Positions 6,591-17,187 of a stretch of DNA of 60,999 bases are shown here, piece by piece; positions within the stretch are counted from its first letter, which is position 1, and every line of letters starts with the position of its first letter. This DNA is from Bacillus sp. 2B10 (GTDB lineage: Bacteria; Pseudomonadota; Alphaproteobacteria; Sphingomonadales; Sphingomonadaceae): positions 1-60,999 of the forward strand of contig RPSH01000025.1 in the NCBI GenBank assembly GCA_003946805.1. The letters run 5' to 3'. Below the pieces are notes generated by a model. The model was not told the origin of the DNA and ran no database searches. It worked only from the letters and a program-made list of their open reading frames with translations. Position numbers and translations under genes: made by a program.

Positions 6591-9548
6591 TTAGGATGCG
6601 GCCTTGCCGGTGGCGCGTTCGCCCTCGGCCTGACGGGTGCGGCGGATTTCGTCGCGGACATTGTGGCCGAGCGCATCGGCGACCAGCGCGCCCTGTTCGG
6701 CCTGGTGACGCTTCATCAGGCCGGTGGCGGGCGACGCCGCCGCCGAACGACCGGCATAGCGGGCACGCGGCACCGCCGCACCGGCCTCGGCCAGCGCCTC
6801 CTCGATCAGCGGTTCGACGAGGAACCACGAACCGTTGTTCTTCGGCTCTTCCTGTGCCCAGACCACGTCGGTCAGGTTCGGCAGCTTCTGCAGGCGGGCG
6901 ACCAGCGCGTCCGACGGGAACGGATAGATCTGTTCCACGCGCACGATCTGCGTCGCGGTGTCGCCCGCCGCGTCGCGTGCCTCGATCAGGTCGAACGCGA
7001 CCTTGCCCGAACACAGTACCAGCCGGGTGGTCGCCTCGTTCGCCGGGGCCGACGGATCGGACAGCAGCCGCTTGAAATGGGTGCCCGGCAGGAAGTCCTC
7101 GGTCTTCGACACCGCCATCTTGTGCCGCAGCAGCGACTTGGGCGTCATGATGATCAGGGGCTTGCGGAAATTGCGGTGCATCTGCCGCCGCAACAGGTGG
7201 AACAGGTTGGCCGGCGAGGTGACGTTGGCGACCTGCATATTGTCGCCAGCGCACAGTTGCAGGAACCGCTCCAGCCGTGCCGAGCTATGTTCCGGACCCT
7301 GACCTTCGTAACCGTGCGGCAGCATCAGCACGAGGCCGTTGGCGCGCAGCCACTTGGCCTCGCCCGCGGCGATGAACTGATCGATCATGATCTGCGCGCC
7401 GTTGGCGAAATCGCCGAACTGCGCTTCCCAGATGACCAGTGCCTTCGGATCGGCCAGCGCATAGCCGTACTCGAAGCCCAGCACGCCATATTCGGACAGC
7501 GGGCTGTCGAGCACCTCGAAGCTGCCATGTTCGATCGTCTGGAGCGGCACGAACTTGTGCTCGTCGCTCTGGTCGACCCATACCGCGTGCCGCTGCGAGA
7601 AGGTGCCGCGACCCGAATCCTGCCCCGACAGGCGGACGCCGAACCCTTCGGACAGCAGCGATCCGAACGCCAGCGCCTCGGCCGTCGCCCAGTCGAAGCC
7701 CTCGCCGCCGGTGAACATGCCGCGCTTGGCATCCAGCACGCGGGTCAGCGTCTTGTGGACCTGCAGGTCTTCGGGAACGGTCGTGAGCGTGCGGCCGAGC
7801 GAGTCGAACAGCTTCTGTTCGATGCCGGTATCGACCGAACGGCGCGAGCCTTCCGGGTCCATCGGCGCGTGCAGCCCCGACCAGCGACCGGCGAACCAGT
7901 CGGCACGGTTGGGCTTGTAGCTCTTGGCGTTCTCGAACTCGCCTTCCAGCAACTGGGTGAACTCGGCGGTCTTGGCGGCGACGAATTCGCCGTCGATCAC
8001 GCCTTCTTCCGCCAGCCGCTTGCCATAGATTTCGCTGACGCCGGGATGGCCCTTGATCTTTGCGTACATCAGCGGCTGTGTGAAGGACGGCTCGTCGCCT
8101 TCGTTATGGCCGAAGCGGCGATAGCACCACATGTCGATCACGATGTCGCGCTTGAACTGCTGGCGGAACTCGATCGCCATCTTGGTGGCGAAGGTCACCG
8201 CCTCGGGATCGTCGCCGTTGACGTGGAAGATCGGCGCCTGCACGCCCTTCGCCACGTCCGACGGATAGGGCGACGAGCGCGCGAACTGCGGGCTGGTGGT
8301 GAAGCCGACCTGGTTGTTGATGATGAAGTGGACGCAGCCGCCGGTATTGTAGCCGCGGATGCCGGAGAAGCCGAGGCATTCCCACACGATCCCCTGGCCC
8401 GCGAACGCTGCGTCGCCGTGGATGAGCACCGGCAGCACCTGCTCGTGCTTCTCGATGTCGCCGCGGAAGGTCTGCTGCGCGCGCACCTTGCCCAGCACGA
8501 CCGGGTTCACCGCTTCGAGATGGCTGGGGTTGGCGACCAGCGACATGTGCACCGACACGTCGTCGAAGCTGCGATCGGTCGACGTGCCGAGGTGATATTT
8601 CACGTCGCCCGAGCCGCCGATATCGTCGGGGTTGGCGCTGCCGCCGGCGAATTCATGGAACAGCACGCGGAACGGCTTGGCCATCACGTTGGTCAGCACG
8701 TTCAGGCGTCCCCGGTGCGCCATGCCGTACACGATCTCGCGCACGCCCAGCTGGCCGCCGTACTTGATGACCGCTTCCAGTGCGGGGATCATTGATTCAC
8801 CGCCGTCGAGGCCGAAGCGCTTCGTGCCGACATACTTGCGGCCGAGGAACTTCTCCCACTGTTCCGCCTCGATGACCTTGGCGAGGATCGCCTTCTTGCC
8901 TTCGGGGGTGAACTGGATCGCCTTGTCGCGGCCTTCCATCCGGTCCTGCAGGAACTTGCGCTCCTCCACGTCCGCGATGTGCATGTATTCGAGGCCGACA
9001 TTGCCGCAGTAATTGGCGCGCAGGATGTCGACGATCTCGCGCACGCTCGCCCATTCGAGGCCGAGCGAACCGCCCAGATACACCGGCGTGTCGATCTCGG
9101 CATCGGAAAAGCCGTAATATTCGGTGCGCAGGTCCTCGGGCAGCTCGCGGCGCGCCAGACCCAGCGGATCGAGATTGGCGGCAAGGTGCCCGCGCACGCG
9201 ATAGGTGCGGATCAGCAGCTGGGCGCGGATCGCGTCACCGGCGGCCTTCGCCACATCGACCTTGGGTGCGGCGGGGGCGGCCGCCGCGGGCTTGCCGCCC
9301 TTGGCGGGCTTGGGCGCGGGCTCCATCTGCGTCGGGTCGAGCGCAGCGGTCAGCGCGTCGGTTTCGGTCAGCGGCCAGCGCTTGCTCTGCCAGCTGGGGT
9401 GCTGCGTCGCGCCCTCCAGCCCGTCGAACCACTGGCGCCAGCCGGCATCGACCGACGAGGGATCCTCGCGGTAGCGACCATAGAGCGTTTCCACGAATGC
9501 CGGGCTGACGCCGGCGGCGATGTCGAAATCCTGGCCTTCGTAGCCCAT
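6591..9548 (-). CDS. odhA: 2-oxoglutarate dehydrogenase E1
   Basis: The 985-residue thiamine-diphosphate enzyme decarboxylates 2-oxoglutarate in the TCA cycle. I start it at the ATG at 9548 (MGYEGQDFDIAAGVSPAFVE), which has AGGAAAC seven bases upstream. An upstream in-frame ATG at 9623 would overlap sucD and adds an unlikely leader. The protein shows the family N-terminal segment, an Ala/Lys/Pro-rich linker (about residues 75-95), the fold around MAHRGRLNVL, the cofactor region HGDAAFAGQGIVWE, and the C-terminal transketolase-like part with LPHGYEGQGPEHSSARLERF. Length and motifs fit the SucA/KgdA type. It is co-directional with sucD and odhB. Confidence 0.96.
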   Translation of the reverse strand: MGYEGQDFDIAAGVSPAFVETLYGRYREDPSSVDAGWRQWFDGLEGATQHPSWQSKRWPLTETDALTAALDPTQMEPAPKPAKGGKPAAAAPAAPKVDVAKAAGDAIRAQLLIRTYRVRGHLAANLDPLGLARRELPEDLRTEYYGFSDAEIDTPVYLGGSLGLEWASVREIVDILRANYCGNVGLEYMHIADVEERKFLQDRMEGRDKAIQFTPEGKKAILAKVIEAEQWEKFLGRKYVGTKRFGLDGGESMIPALEAVIKYGGQLGVREIVYGMAHRGRLNVLTNVMAKPFRVLFHEFAGGSANPDDIGGSGDVKYHLGTSTDRSFDDVSVHMSLVANPSHLEAVNPVVLGKVRAQQTFRGDIEKHEQVLPVLIHGDAAFAGQGIVWECLGFSGIRGYNTGGCVHFIINNQVGFTTSPQFARSSPYPSDVAKGVQAPIFHVNGDDPEAVTFATKMAIEFRQQFKRDIVIDMWCYRRFGHNEGDEPSFTQPLMYAKIKGHPGVSEIYGKRLAEEGVIDGEFVAAKTAEFTQLLEGEFENAKSYKPNRADWFAGRWSGLHAPMDPEGSRRSVDTGIEQKLFDSLGRTLTTVPEDLQVHKTLTRVLDAKRGMFTGGEGFDWATAEALAFGSLLSEGFGVRLSGQDSGRGTFSQRHAVWVDQSDEHKFVPLQTIEHGSFEVLDSPLSEYGVLGFEYGYALADPKALVIWEAQFGDFANGAQIMIDQFIAAGEAKWLRANGLVLMLPHGYEGQGPEHSSARLERFLQLCAGDNMQVANVTSPANLFHLLRRQMHRNFRKPLIIMTPKSLLRHKMAVSKTEDFLPGTHFKRLLSDPSAPANEATTRLVLCSGKVAFDLIEARDAAGDTATQIVRVEQIYPFPSDALVARLQKLPNLTDVVWAQEEPKNNGSWFLVEPLIEEALAEAGAAVPRARYAGRSAAASPATGLMKRHQAEQGALVADALGHNVRDEIRRTRQAEGERATGKAAS

Positions 9549-9570
9549 GGTCGTTTCCTGTCCGCTTGGT

Positions 9571-9616
9571 GCCCGGTCGAACCGGGCGATGCCCCGTGCG
9601 CGGTCACGCACGGGGC
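9571..9616. repeat. Two tandem hairpins in the sucD-odhA gap
   Basis: The 76-bp gap holds GCCCGGT-CGA-ACCGGGC (9571-9587) and GCCCCGTGCG-CGGTCA-CGCACGGGGC (9591-9616). Both stems are perfect. No T run follows on the minus strand and the odhA ribosome site is just downstream. They look like intercistronic mRNA elements that could set unequal levels of SucD and OdhA. Confidence 0.6.
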
Positions 9617-9624
9617 CTGTCACT

Positions 9625-10509
9625 TCAACCGTTCAGCACCTGCAGCAGCGTCGAACCCAGTTCGCTGGGGCTGGCCGCAACCTTGATCCCGGCCGCTTCC
9701 ATCGCCGCGATCTTGCTTTCCGCATCGCCCTTGCCGCCCGACACGATCGCGCCGGCATGGCCCATGCGACGGCCCGGAGGCGCGGTGCGGCCGGCGATGA
9801 AGCCCGCCATCGGCTTCTTGCGGCCACGCTTTGCCTCGTCGATCAGGAACTGCGCGGCCTGTTCCTCCGCATCGCCGCCGATCTCGCCGATCATGATGAT
9901 CGACTGGGTGGCGTCGTCGGCGAGGAACAGTTCGAGCACGTCGATGAAGTTCGTGCCGTTGACCGGATCGCCACCGATGCCGACGGCGGTCGTTTGGCCG
10001 AGGCCGGCGTTCGACGTCTGGAACACCGCTTCATAGGTCAGCGTGCCCGAGCGCGAGACGACGCCGACGCTGCCCTGCTTGAAGATCGAACCCGGCATGA
10101 TGCCGATCTTGCACTCGCCCGGCGTCAGCACGCCCGGGCAGTTCGGGCCGATCAGCCGCGACTTCGAACCCGACAGCGCGCGCTTGACCTTGACCATGTC
10201 CAGCACCGGAATGCCTTCGGTGATCGCGACGATCAGCGGGATTTCGGCGTCGATCGCCTCGAGGATCGAATCGGCGGCGAAGGGCGGCGGCACGTAGATC
10301 ACCGACGCATCGGCGCCGGTCTTCGACTTGGCTTCGGCGACGGTGTTGTAGACCGGGAGGCCGAGATGCTCGGTCCCGCCCTTGCCCGGCGTCACGCCGC
10401 CGACCATCTGCGTGCCGTACTCCAGCGCCGCCTTGGTATGGAAGCTGCCGGTTTCGCCGGTCATCCCCTGGGTGATGACCTTGGTGTTCTTGTTGACGAG
10501 GATGCTCAT
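9625..10509 (-). CDS. sucD: Succinyl-CoA synthetase alpha subunit
   Basis: The 294-residue subunit carries the CoA-binding domain and the phosphohistidine of succinyl-CoA synthetase. It has the N-terminal [18 protein letters not shown], the CoA-domain segment GGVTPGKGG, and the active-site loop [17 protein letters not shown] with the phosphorylated His. Size is normal. The enzyme needs a beta subunit (SucC), which usually sits directly upstream. Here the upstream neighbours are a GIY-YIG gene and mdh, and sucC is not in the window. It must be encoded elsewhere for the enzyme to work. Confidence 0.97.
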   Translation of the reverse strand: MSILVNKNTKVITQGMTGETGSFHTKAALEYGTQMVGGVTPGKGGTEHLGLPVYNTVAEAKSKTGADASVIYVPPPFAADSILEAIDAEIPLIVAITEGIPVLDMVKVKRALSGSKSRLIGPNCPGVLTPGECKIGIMPGSIFKQGSVGVVSRSGTLTYEAVFQTSNAGLGQTTAVGIGGDPVNGTNFIDVLELFLADDATQSIIMIGEIGGDAEEQAAQFLIDEAKRGRKKPMAGFIAGRTAPPGRRMGHAGAIVSGGKGDAESKIAAMEAAGIKVAASPSELGSTLLQVLNG

Positions 10510-10526
10510 CTTCGTTTCCCTTGCGT

Positions 10527-10542
10527 GCTCCGTTGCCGGAGC
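10527..10542. repeat. Hairpin in the GIY-YIG-sucD gap
   Basis: GCTCCG-TTGC-CGGAGC, a perfect 6-bp stem, lies in the 38-bp gap between the GIY-YIG gene and sucD. There is no U tract. It is one of several hairpins at gene junctions of this TCA gene set. Confidence 0.5.
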
Positions 10543-10547
10543 GAAAA

Positions 10548-10835
10548 TCAGATCAGCTGTCCGAACAGGTCGTGCCAGCCGGGATTATATTCTTCGATCA
10601 GCCGCAGCTTCCAGTCACGGTTCCATTTCTTGATCCGGCGTTCGCGTAATCGCGCTTCCTGCAGATCGTCGTGACATTCATACCAGACCAGAAGCGTGCA
10701 ACTGTGTTCGCTGGTAAATCCCTCAACCGTCCCGTGGCGATGCTGATGAAGGCGCTGGATCAGGTTGCTGGTCGAACCGGTGTAGATCGTTCCGTTACGG
10801 CGGCTGGCAACGATGTAGACGAAACCTGCCTTCAT
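10548..10835 (-). CDS. GIY-YIG domain endonuclease, small
   Basis: A 95-residue single-domain protein. The start [20 protein letters not shown] contains the paired motif YIV...IYTG (the GIY and YIG elements), followed by Ser-Asn-Leu-x-Arg and the conserved Glu-Ala-x-x-Arg-Glu segment ([18 protein letters not shown]). This is the stand-alone UPF0213/YhbQ-like type, often present in many copies in sphingomonads. A DNA nuclease activity is likely from the fold but the biological role is unknown. It lies between mdh and sucD, where many alphaproteobacteria have sucC, and a family A repeat starts 15 bp upstream of its ATG. Confidence 0.9.
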   Translation of the reverse strand: MKAGFVYIVASRRNGTIYTGSTSNLIQRLHQHRHGTVEGFTSEHSCTLLVWYECHDDLQEARLRERRIKKWNRDWKLRLIEEYNPGWHDLFGQLI

Positions 10836-10849
10836 CCTGCCGCCCCTTG

Positions 10850-10928
10850 GTATCCCCGCGCAGGCGGGGATCCAGAGCCAGGAACGTCACGCTCCATTAC
10901 CCTGGACCCCCGCCTGCGCGGGGGTACG
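10850..10928. repeat. REP-like inverted pair, family A (CTGGA subtype), copy 2
   Basis: The left arm starts GTATCCCCGCGCAGGCGGGG (10850-10875). The inverted right arm is at 10902-10928 with ACCCCCGCCTGCGCGGGGGT. It fills the gap between the mdh stop and the GIY-YIG start. The copy at 39238-39317 has nearly the same arms. Confidence 0.8.
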
Positions 10929-10937
10929 TCACTTGAG

Positions 10938-12201
<1,264 letters not shown>

Positions 12202-12483
12202 ATGCCCAATGCCCGTATCTACCAGATTCCCAAGAACGCGATGCAGTCGGGTCGTGCCAAGACGCACACCTGGATGCTCGAGTTCGAACCGGCCGAGCCC
12301 AAACAGGCCGATCCGCTGACCGGGTGGGCCGGATCGGGCGACACGCGGGAACAGGTGAAACTGAAATTCCCGTCTCTCGACGCCGCGACCGACTATGCCG
12401 CGCGCGAAGGGATCGCGTTTCACGTCGTGCCCGCGCCGGAACGCAAGTTGAAGCTGCAGGCCTATGCGGACAATTTCAAATGA
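12202..12483 (+). CDS. Complex I NDUFS4-like accessory subunit
   Basis: A 93-residue protein starting MPNARIYQIPKNAMQSGRAK, with AAGG eight bases before the ATG. The pattern Ala-Arg-Ile-Tyr then Gln-Ser-Gly (NAMQSGRAKTHTWMLEF) and the Trp-Ala/Gly-Ser-Gly-Asp segment (GWAGSGDTREQVKLKFPS) match the ETC complex I NDUFS4 family. In alphaproteobacteria and mitochondria this is a small accessory subunit near the NADH module of complex I. Its stop overlaps the next start (ATGA), so the two genes are translationally coupled. An in-frame start further upstream gives an unlike N-terminus and was not used. Confidence 0.88.
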   Translation: MPNARIYQIPKNAMQSGRAKTHTWMLEFEPAEPKQADPLTGWAGSGDTREQVKLKFPSLDAATDYAAREGIAFHVVPAPERKLKLQAYADNFK

Positions 12484-12890
12484 TCCGCCCGCTGCTCACC
12501 ATCGCGGCGTTGCTGGGCGCGGTGCCGGCGTCGGCCGCAACACCGATCGCCGGGCGCTACCTGACCGAGGACGGCGCGGGCGTCATCGAGGTCGGGCGCT
12601 GCGGCAACAGCGTGTGCGGCAAGCTGGTCCGCATCGTTAAGGCCAAGCCGGGCGCACCGACGACCGACGTCAACAACACCGACCCCGCGCTGCGCAATCG
12701 CCCGGTGCTGGGCATGCCGATCCTGTCGAACTTCGCCGACGCCGGCAGCGACTGGCGCGGGCGCATCTACGACCCGCGCAACGGCAAGAGCTACAAGTCG
12801 ATCGTCAGCAAGAACGCCGACGGGTCGCTGAAGGTGCAGGGGTGTATCGCGGTCTTCTGCCAGACGCAGGTGTGGAAGCCGGCAGGGTAG
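12480..12890 (+). CDS. Exported DUF2147 protein
   Basis: A 136-residue protein. A signal peptide ending about ASA (MIRPLLTIAALLGAVPASA) is followed by GRYLTEDGAGVIEVGRCGN. The pattern W/YxxxDG...I.I..CG..LCG, then GLPIL-like (VLGMPILSNF) and WRGRIYDPRNGKSY is that of DUF2147, a periplasmic beta-barrel-like domain found across Proteobacteria. Four Cys (in GRCGNSVCG and QGCIAVFC) probably make two disulfides. Function is unknown. It overlaps the NDUFS4-like gene by four bases. Confidence 0.88.
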   Translation: MIRPLLTIAALLGAVPASAATPIAGRYLTEDGAGVIEVGRCGNSVCGKLVRIVKAKPGAPTTDVNNTDPALRNRPVLGMPILSNFADAGSDWRGRIYDPRNGKSYKSIVSKNADGSLKVQGCIAVFCQTQVWKPAG

Positions 12891-12895
12891 GCCGT

Positions 12896-13138
12896 TCAGA
12901 TCCCGCCCATCGCAATACCCGTGATCGAAATGACGATACAGGCGGTCAGCGGGAGAATGCCGGTCATGGCGAGTCGTGCGTAAGAACGATTGAGCGACAG
13001 GCCGATCACGATCGGAGGGCCGAACATCCATCCGGCGTTCCAGCTGCCTGGTCGCAGGCCCGATGACACCACGACGTATGTGGTCATGGCCATCAACGGC
13101 GCGACGACCATGATCTGCGTCATGTAACGACGGGGCAT
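12896..13138 (-). CDS. Small membrane protein, unknown
   Basis: An 80-residue frame starting MPRRYMTQIMVVAPLMAMTT, with two or three hydrophobic segments: about residues 7-25, 40-52 and 60-78 (GILPLTACIVISITGIAMGG). I do not recognise a family. It is convergent with the DUF2147 gene with 5 bp between them. An upstream ATG at 13162 would add eight residues. The regular hydrophobic pattern argues for a real gene, but there is no clear ribosome site and no motif. Confidence 0.45.
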   Translation of the reverse strand: MPRRYMTQIMVVAPLMAMTTYVVVSSGLRPGSWNAGWMFGPPIVIGLSLNRSYARLAMTGILPLTACIVISITGIAMGGI

Positions 13139-13224
13139 GGACGAGGTCGGGCCGCTCCGCATGGGCCGACCATATCGGCACCCGATCCAGTAGTCATCCG
13201 GTTTCCCGAATCCGTGATGCGCAC

Positions 13225-13262
13225 AAAAAAGGCCGGGAAGGGGTGTCCCTTCCCGGCCTTCT
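13225..13262 (-). terminator. Rho-independent terminator after groEL
   Basis: On the minus strand AAGGCCGGGAAGGG, a short ACAC loop and CCCTTCCCGGCC form a 12- to 14-bp stem followed at once by a run of T. It lies about 110 bp beyond the groEL stop and is the clear end of the groESL transcript. A GAAA-loop hairpin lies between it and the gene. Confidence 0.9.
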
Positions 13263-13341
13263 TGTCGTCTGGAACCGGCGACGGCAAAGCCGCCGCCCGT
13301 CGGTCGCCCCGCACGGGGCGCCGGCCGTTCCGATTTTCTGT

Positions 13342-13365
13342 CCGGGGCAGGTTTCCCTGCCCCGG
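13342..13365. repeat. Perfect hairpin just after the groEL stop
   Basis: CCGGGGCAGG-TTTC-CCTGCCCCGG is a perfect 10-bp stem. In the groEL transcript the loop reads GAAA, a GNRA tetraloop. Flanking GATTTTC and GAAAATC can extend the pairing. It starts eight bases after the stop and has no U tract, so it may protect the 3' end from exonucleases. Confidence 0.7.
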
Positions 13366-13372
13366 TCGAAAA

Positions 13373-15037
<1,665 letters not shown>

Positions 15038-15052
15038 TCAAAAGTCACAAAA

Positions 15053-15077
15053 GTCACACTCGTCACGCAAGTGTGAC
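15053..15077. repeat. Intercistronic stem-loop groES-groEL
   Basis: GTCACACT-CGTCACGCA-AGTGTGAC is a perfect 8-bp stem in the gap between groES and groEL. Next to it AAAGTCACA is repeated in tandem at about 15040-15058. In Agrobacterium the groESL mRNA is known to be cut between the two genes, and this structure could be the matching site here. Confidence 0.55.
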
Positions 15078-15095
15078 CGGATCAGAACCGGTCGC

Positions 15096-15383
15096 TCAGC
15101 CAACGATGCCGAGGATGTCCGATTCCTTCATGATGAGCAGGTCTTCGCCGTTCACCTTCACCTCGGTGCCCGACCATTTGCCGAACAGGATGCGGTCGCC
15201 GGCCTTGACGTCGAGCGGCGTGATCGTACCGGCTTCGGTGCGGGCGCCGGTGCCGGCGGCGACGACTTCGCCTTCCTGCGGCTTTTCCTTGGCGGTGTCG
15301 GGGATGATGATCCCGCCGAGCGTCTTTTCCTCGGCCTCGACGCGGCGGACGAGCACGCGGTCGTGCAGCGGACGGAAGTTCAT
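15096..15383 (-). CDS. groES: Co-chaperonin GroES
   Basis: A 95-residue lid protein for GroEL. The start [20 protein letters not shown], the mobile loop region [16 protein letters not shown] ([19 protein letters not shown]) and the end [15 protein letters not shown] are typical. It is the first gene of the groESL operon. The 5' region holds a CIRCE operator and an RpoH-like promoter. Confidence 0.98.
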   Translation of the reverse strand: MNFRPLHDRVLVRRVEAEEKTLGGIIIPDTAKEKPQEGEVVAAGTGARTEAGTITPLDVKAGDRILFGKWSGTEVKVNGEDLLIMKESDILGIVG

Positions 15384-15414
15384 GCGCGGTTCCCTTTAGT
15401 ATGTTGAACAGGTC

Positions 15415-15441
15415 TTGGCACTCACCGATCGGGAGTGCCAG
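15415..15441 (-). promoter_or_regulatory. CIRCE operator (HrcA site) of groESL
   Basis: TTGGCACTC, nine bases, then GAGTGCCAG matches the CIRCE consensus TTAGCACTC-N9-GAGTGCTAA, with one unpaired end position. It lies 32 bp upstream of groES. HrcA binds such sites and represses groESL at normal temperature. hrcA itself is not in the window. Confidence 0.92.
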
Positions 15442-15449
15442 CGCCCCGG

Positions 15450-15478
15450 ATATGTGGAGCCGTGCACGGACCGTCAAG
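15450..15478 (-). promoter_or_regulatory. RpoH-like heat-shock promoter of groESL
   Basis: On the minus strand CTTGAC, 15 bases, then CCACATAT resembles the sigma-32 consensus CTTGAA-N13-17-CCCCATNT. Transcription would start near 15442, directly before the CIRCE element, which is where a repressor site is expected. The same type of promoter precedes hslV at the right end. Confidence 0.6.
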
Positions 15479-15517
15479 CGGGACCGGAACAATTTTGCGG
15501 GTGATACGTGGCCGTCG

Positions 15518-16909
15518 TCAGACAGGCCGAACCAGCCCGAGTTTCTCGCGCCGCCGCCAGCGGTCGACCAGCAGCAGCGCCACGACCAGCAACCCGAGCG
15601 CGAGCCCGATCCAGACCCCGATTCCGGCCAGCGGCGTCCAGAAGCCCAGCGCCACCGAGATGGTGAAGCCGACCGCCCAATAGCCGACCAGCGCGATCAC
15701 CATCGGCACGCGGGTATCCTGCACGCCGCGCAGCACGCCCGCCGCCACCGCCTGCGCACCGTCGGCCAGCTGGAAGATCGCGGCGATGGCGAGATATTGC
15801 AGCGCCAGCGCGATCATCGCGGCGTTGGCCGGCGCGTCGACATCGACATAGACCGACAGGAACGCGCGCGGGAACAGCCACAGCAGCAGCGCGGTGAACC
15901 CCATGAAGCCGGTGCCGACCGCCAGCGCCGACCAGCCCGCCCGCGCGATCCACAGCCGGTCACGCGCGCCATAGGCGAGGCCGACGCGGATCGTCGCCGC
16001 CTGTGCGATGCCGAACGGCACCTGGAACAGGAAGGCGGCGATCTGAAGCGCGATGGCGTGCGCCGCAACCTCGGTCACGCCGATCCGCCCCATCAGGAAA
16101 CCGGCGGCGGAGAACAGCGCGCCTTCGAACGTCATCGTCGCCGCGATCGGCAGGCCCAGCACGACGATCTGGCGCAGGCGCGACCATTCGCCGCGCCACC
16201 AGTTGCCGAACAGGCGGAAGCGCCGCAGCCGCCGGTCGACCACCAGCACCGCGGCATAGGCGAGCATCATCGCGGTGGCGGTGGTGAGGCTGGTGATCGC
16301 CGACCCCTCCAGTCCCAGGGCCGGCGCGCCCAGATTGCCGAACACCAGCAGCCAGTTGACGAAGACCGAGACACCGAGGCCCATGGCGGTGATCGCCATC
16401 GCCCAGCCGGGCCGGCCGAGCGCCGAGGCGGTGATCCGCATCACCGTGCCGGTCACCGCAGGGATCAGCGCCCACAGCAGGATGTCGAGGAACGCATCGG
16501 TGCGCGCGGCGACGCGGGCATCCTGTCCGGCGAGCAGCAACAGGCCTTGCCCATGCGCCATCAGCGCCATGAACGGGACGCTGCCCAGCACCGCGATCCA
16601 CGCCGCCATGCGGAACGAGCGCCGCACTTCACGCACGGCATGGCGGCGCTGGCCGAGTTCGGCGGCGATGATCGGCGCGGCGGCCCCCACCAGCCCCGAC
16701 AGGGCGAACAGGATGACGCCATAGACATAGACGCCCAGCGTCGCGGCGGCGAGTTCGACCTCCCCCAGCCGCGCGACGAACACCACGTCGACCGCATAGA
16801 CCGCCATCTGCAACAGGTTCGCGCCGACCAGCGGCGCGGCGAGCCGCAGCGTCGCGGCCAGTTCGGCACGGGCGGTCGCGGGCGCGGCAGGGGCGGCGGC
16901 GTTGGTCAT
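15518..16909 (-). CDS. MATE family multidrug efflux transporter
   Basis: A 463-residue inner-membrane protein with about twelve hydrophobic segments in two similar halves, the size and layout of NorM-type MATE transporters. These expel cationic drugs in exchange for sodium or protons. The first half has APLVGANLLQMAVYAVDVVF and the second half repeats the design around GLPIAATMTFEGALFSAAG. The ATG at 16909 is preceded by a spaced purine stretch. It lies upstream of groES on the same strand but has its own control region. The substrate cannot be read from sequence. Confidence 0.92.
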   Translation of the reverse strand: MTNAAAPAAPATARAELAATLRLAAPLVGANLLQMAVYAVDVVFVARLGEVELAAATLGVYVYGVILFALSGLVGAAAPIIAAELGQRRHAVREVRRSFRMAAWIAVLGSVPFMALMAHGQGLLLLAGQDARVAARTDAFLDILLWALIPAVTGTVMRITASALGRPGWAMAITAMGLGVSVFVNWLLVFGNLGAPALGLEGSAITSLTTATAMMLAYAAVLVVDRRLRRFRLFGNWWRGEWSRLRQIVVLGLPIAATMTFEGALFSAAGFLMGRIGVTEVAAHAIALQIAAFLFQVPFGIAQAATIRVGLAYGARDRLWIARAGWSALAVGTGFMGFTALLLWLFPRAFLSVYVDVDAPANAAMIALALQYLAIAAIFQLADGAQAVAAGVLRGVQDTRVPMVIALVGYWAVGFTISVALGFWTPLAGIGVWIGLALGLLVVALLLVDRWRRREKLGLVRPV

Positions 16910-16994
16910 GGGCAGGGCGTGTAGTCGGTTGGCGGCGGGGGCGCCAGTTTCGGGGCGTGGGACATAGCGGGCAGGATTGGGCCTTCAACTATCA

Positions 16995-17105
16995 CCGTTC
17001 GTCCTGAGTAGCCGCTGAGCTTGTCGAAGCGGCGTATCGAAGGACCGTCGAAGGTGCTTCGATACGGGCTTTCGACTTCGCTCAATCCCTACTCAGCACG
17101 AACGG
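16995..17105. repeat. Dispersed inverted repeat family B, copy 1
   Basis: Two arms of about 49 bp face each other. The left (16995-17043) starts CCGTTCGTCCTGAGTAG. The right (17057-17105) runs from CTTCGATACGGGCTTTCG to CTCAGCACGAACGG. A second copy is at 58960-59068. It lies in the divergent gap between the MATE and tetR genes. I see no gene in 16910-17187. Confidence 0.85.
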
Positions 17106-17187
17106 TTCTGCTTTGTTTACGGCGGCTTTTTGCCGCGCCTGCTTCCCTACCCATGACGCCGCACATATTTGCCGGTAGGACACGGCG

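Noticed and set aside
5211..8795. A 1194-codon open frame on the plus strand
   Set aside because: It is the antisense shadow of odhB and odhA, with a biased composition and no domain.
17106..17187. Operator for TetR autoregulation upstream of tetR
   Set aside because: Only a weak 5-bp stem (GCGGC-TTTTT-GCCGC) is present and it does not resemble the palindrome in the emrA promoter.
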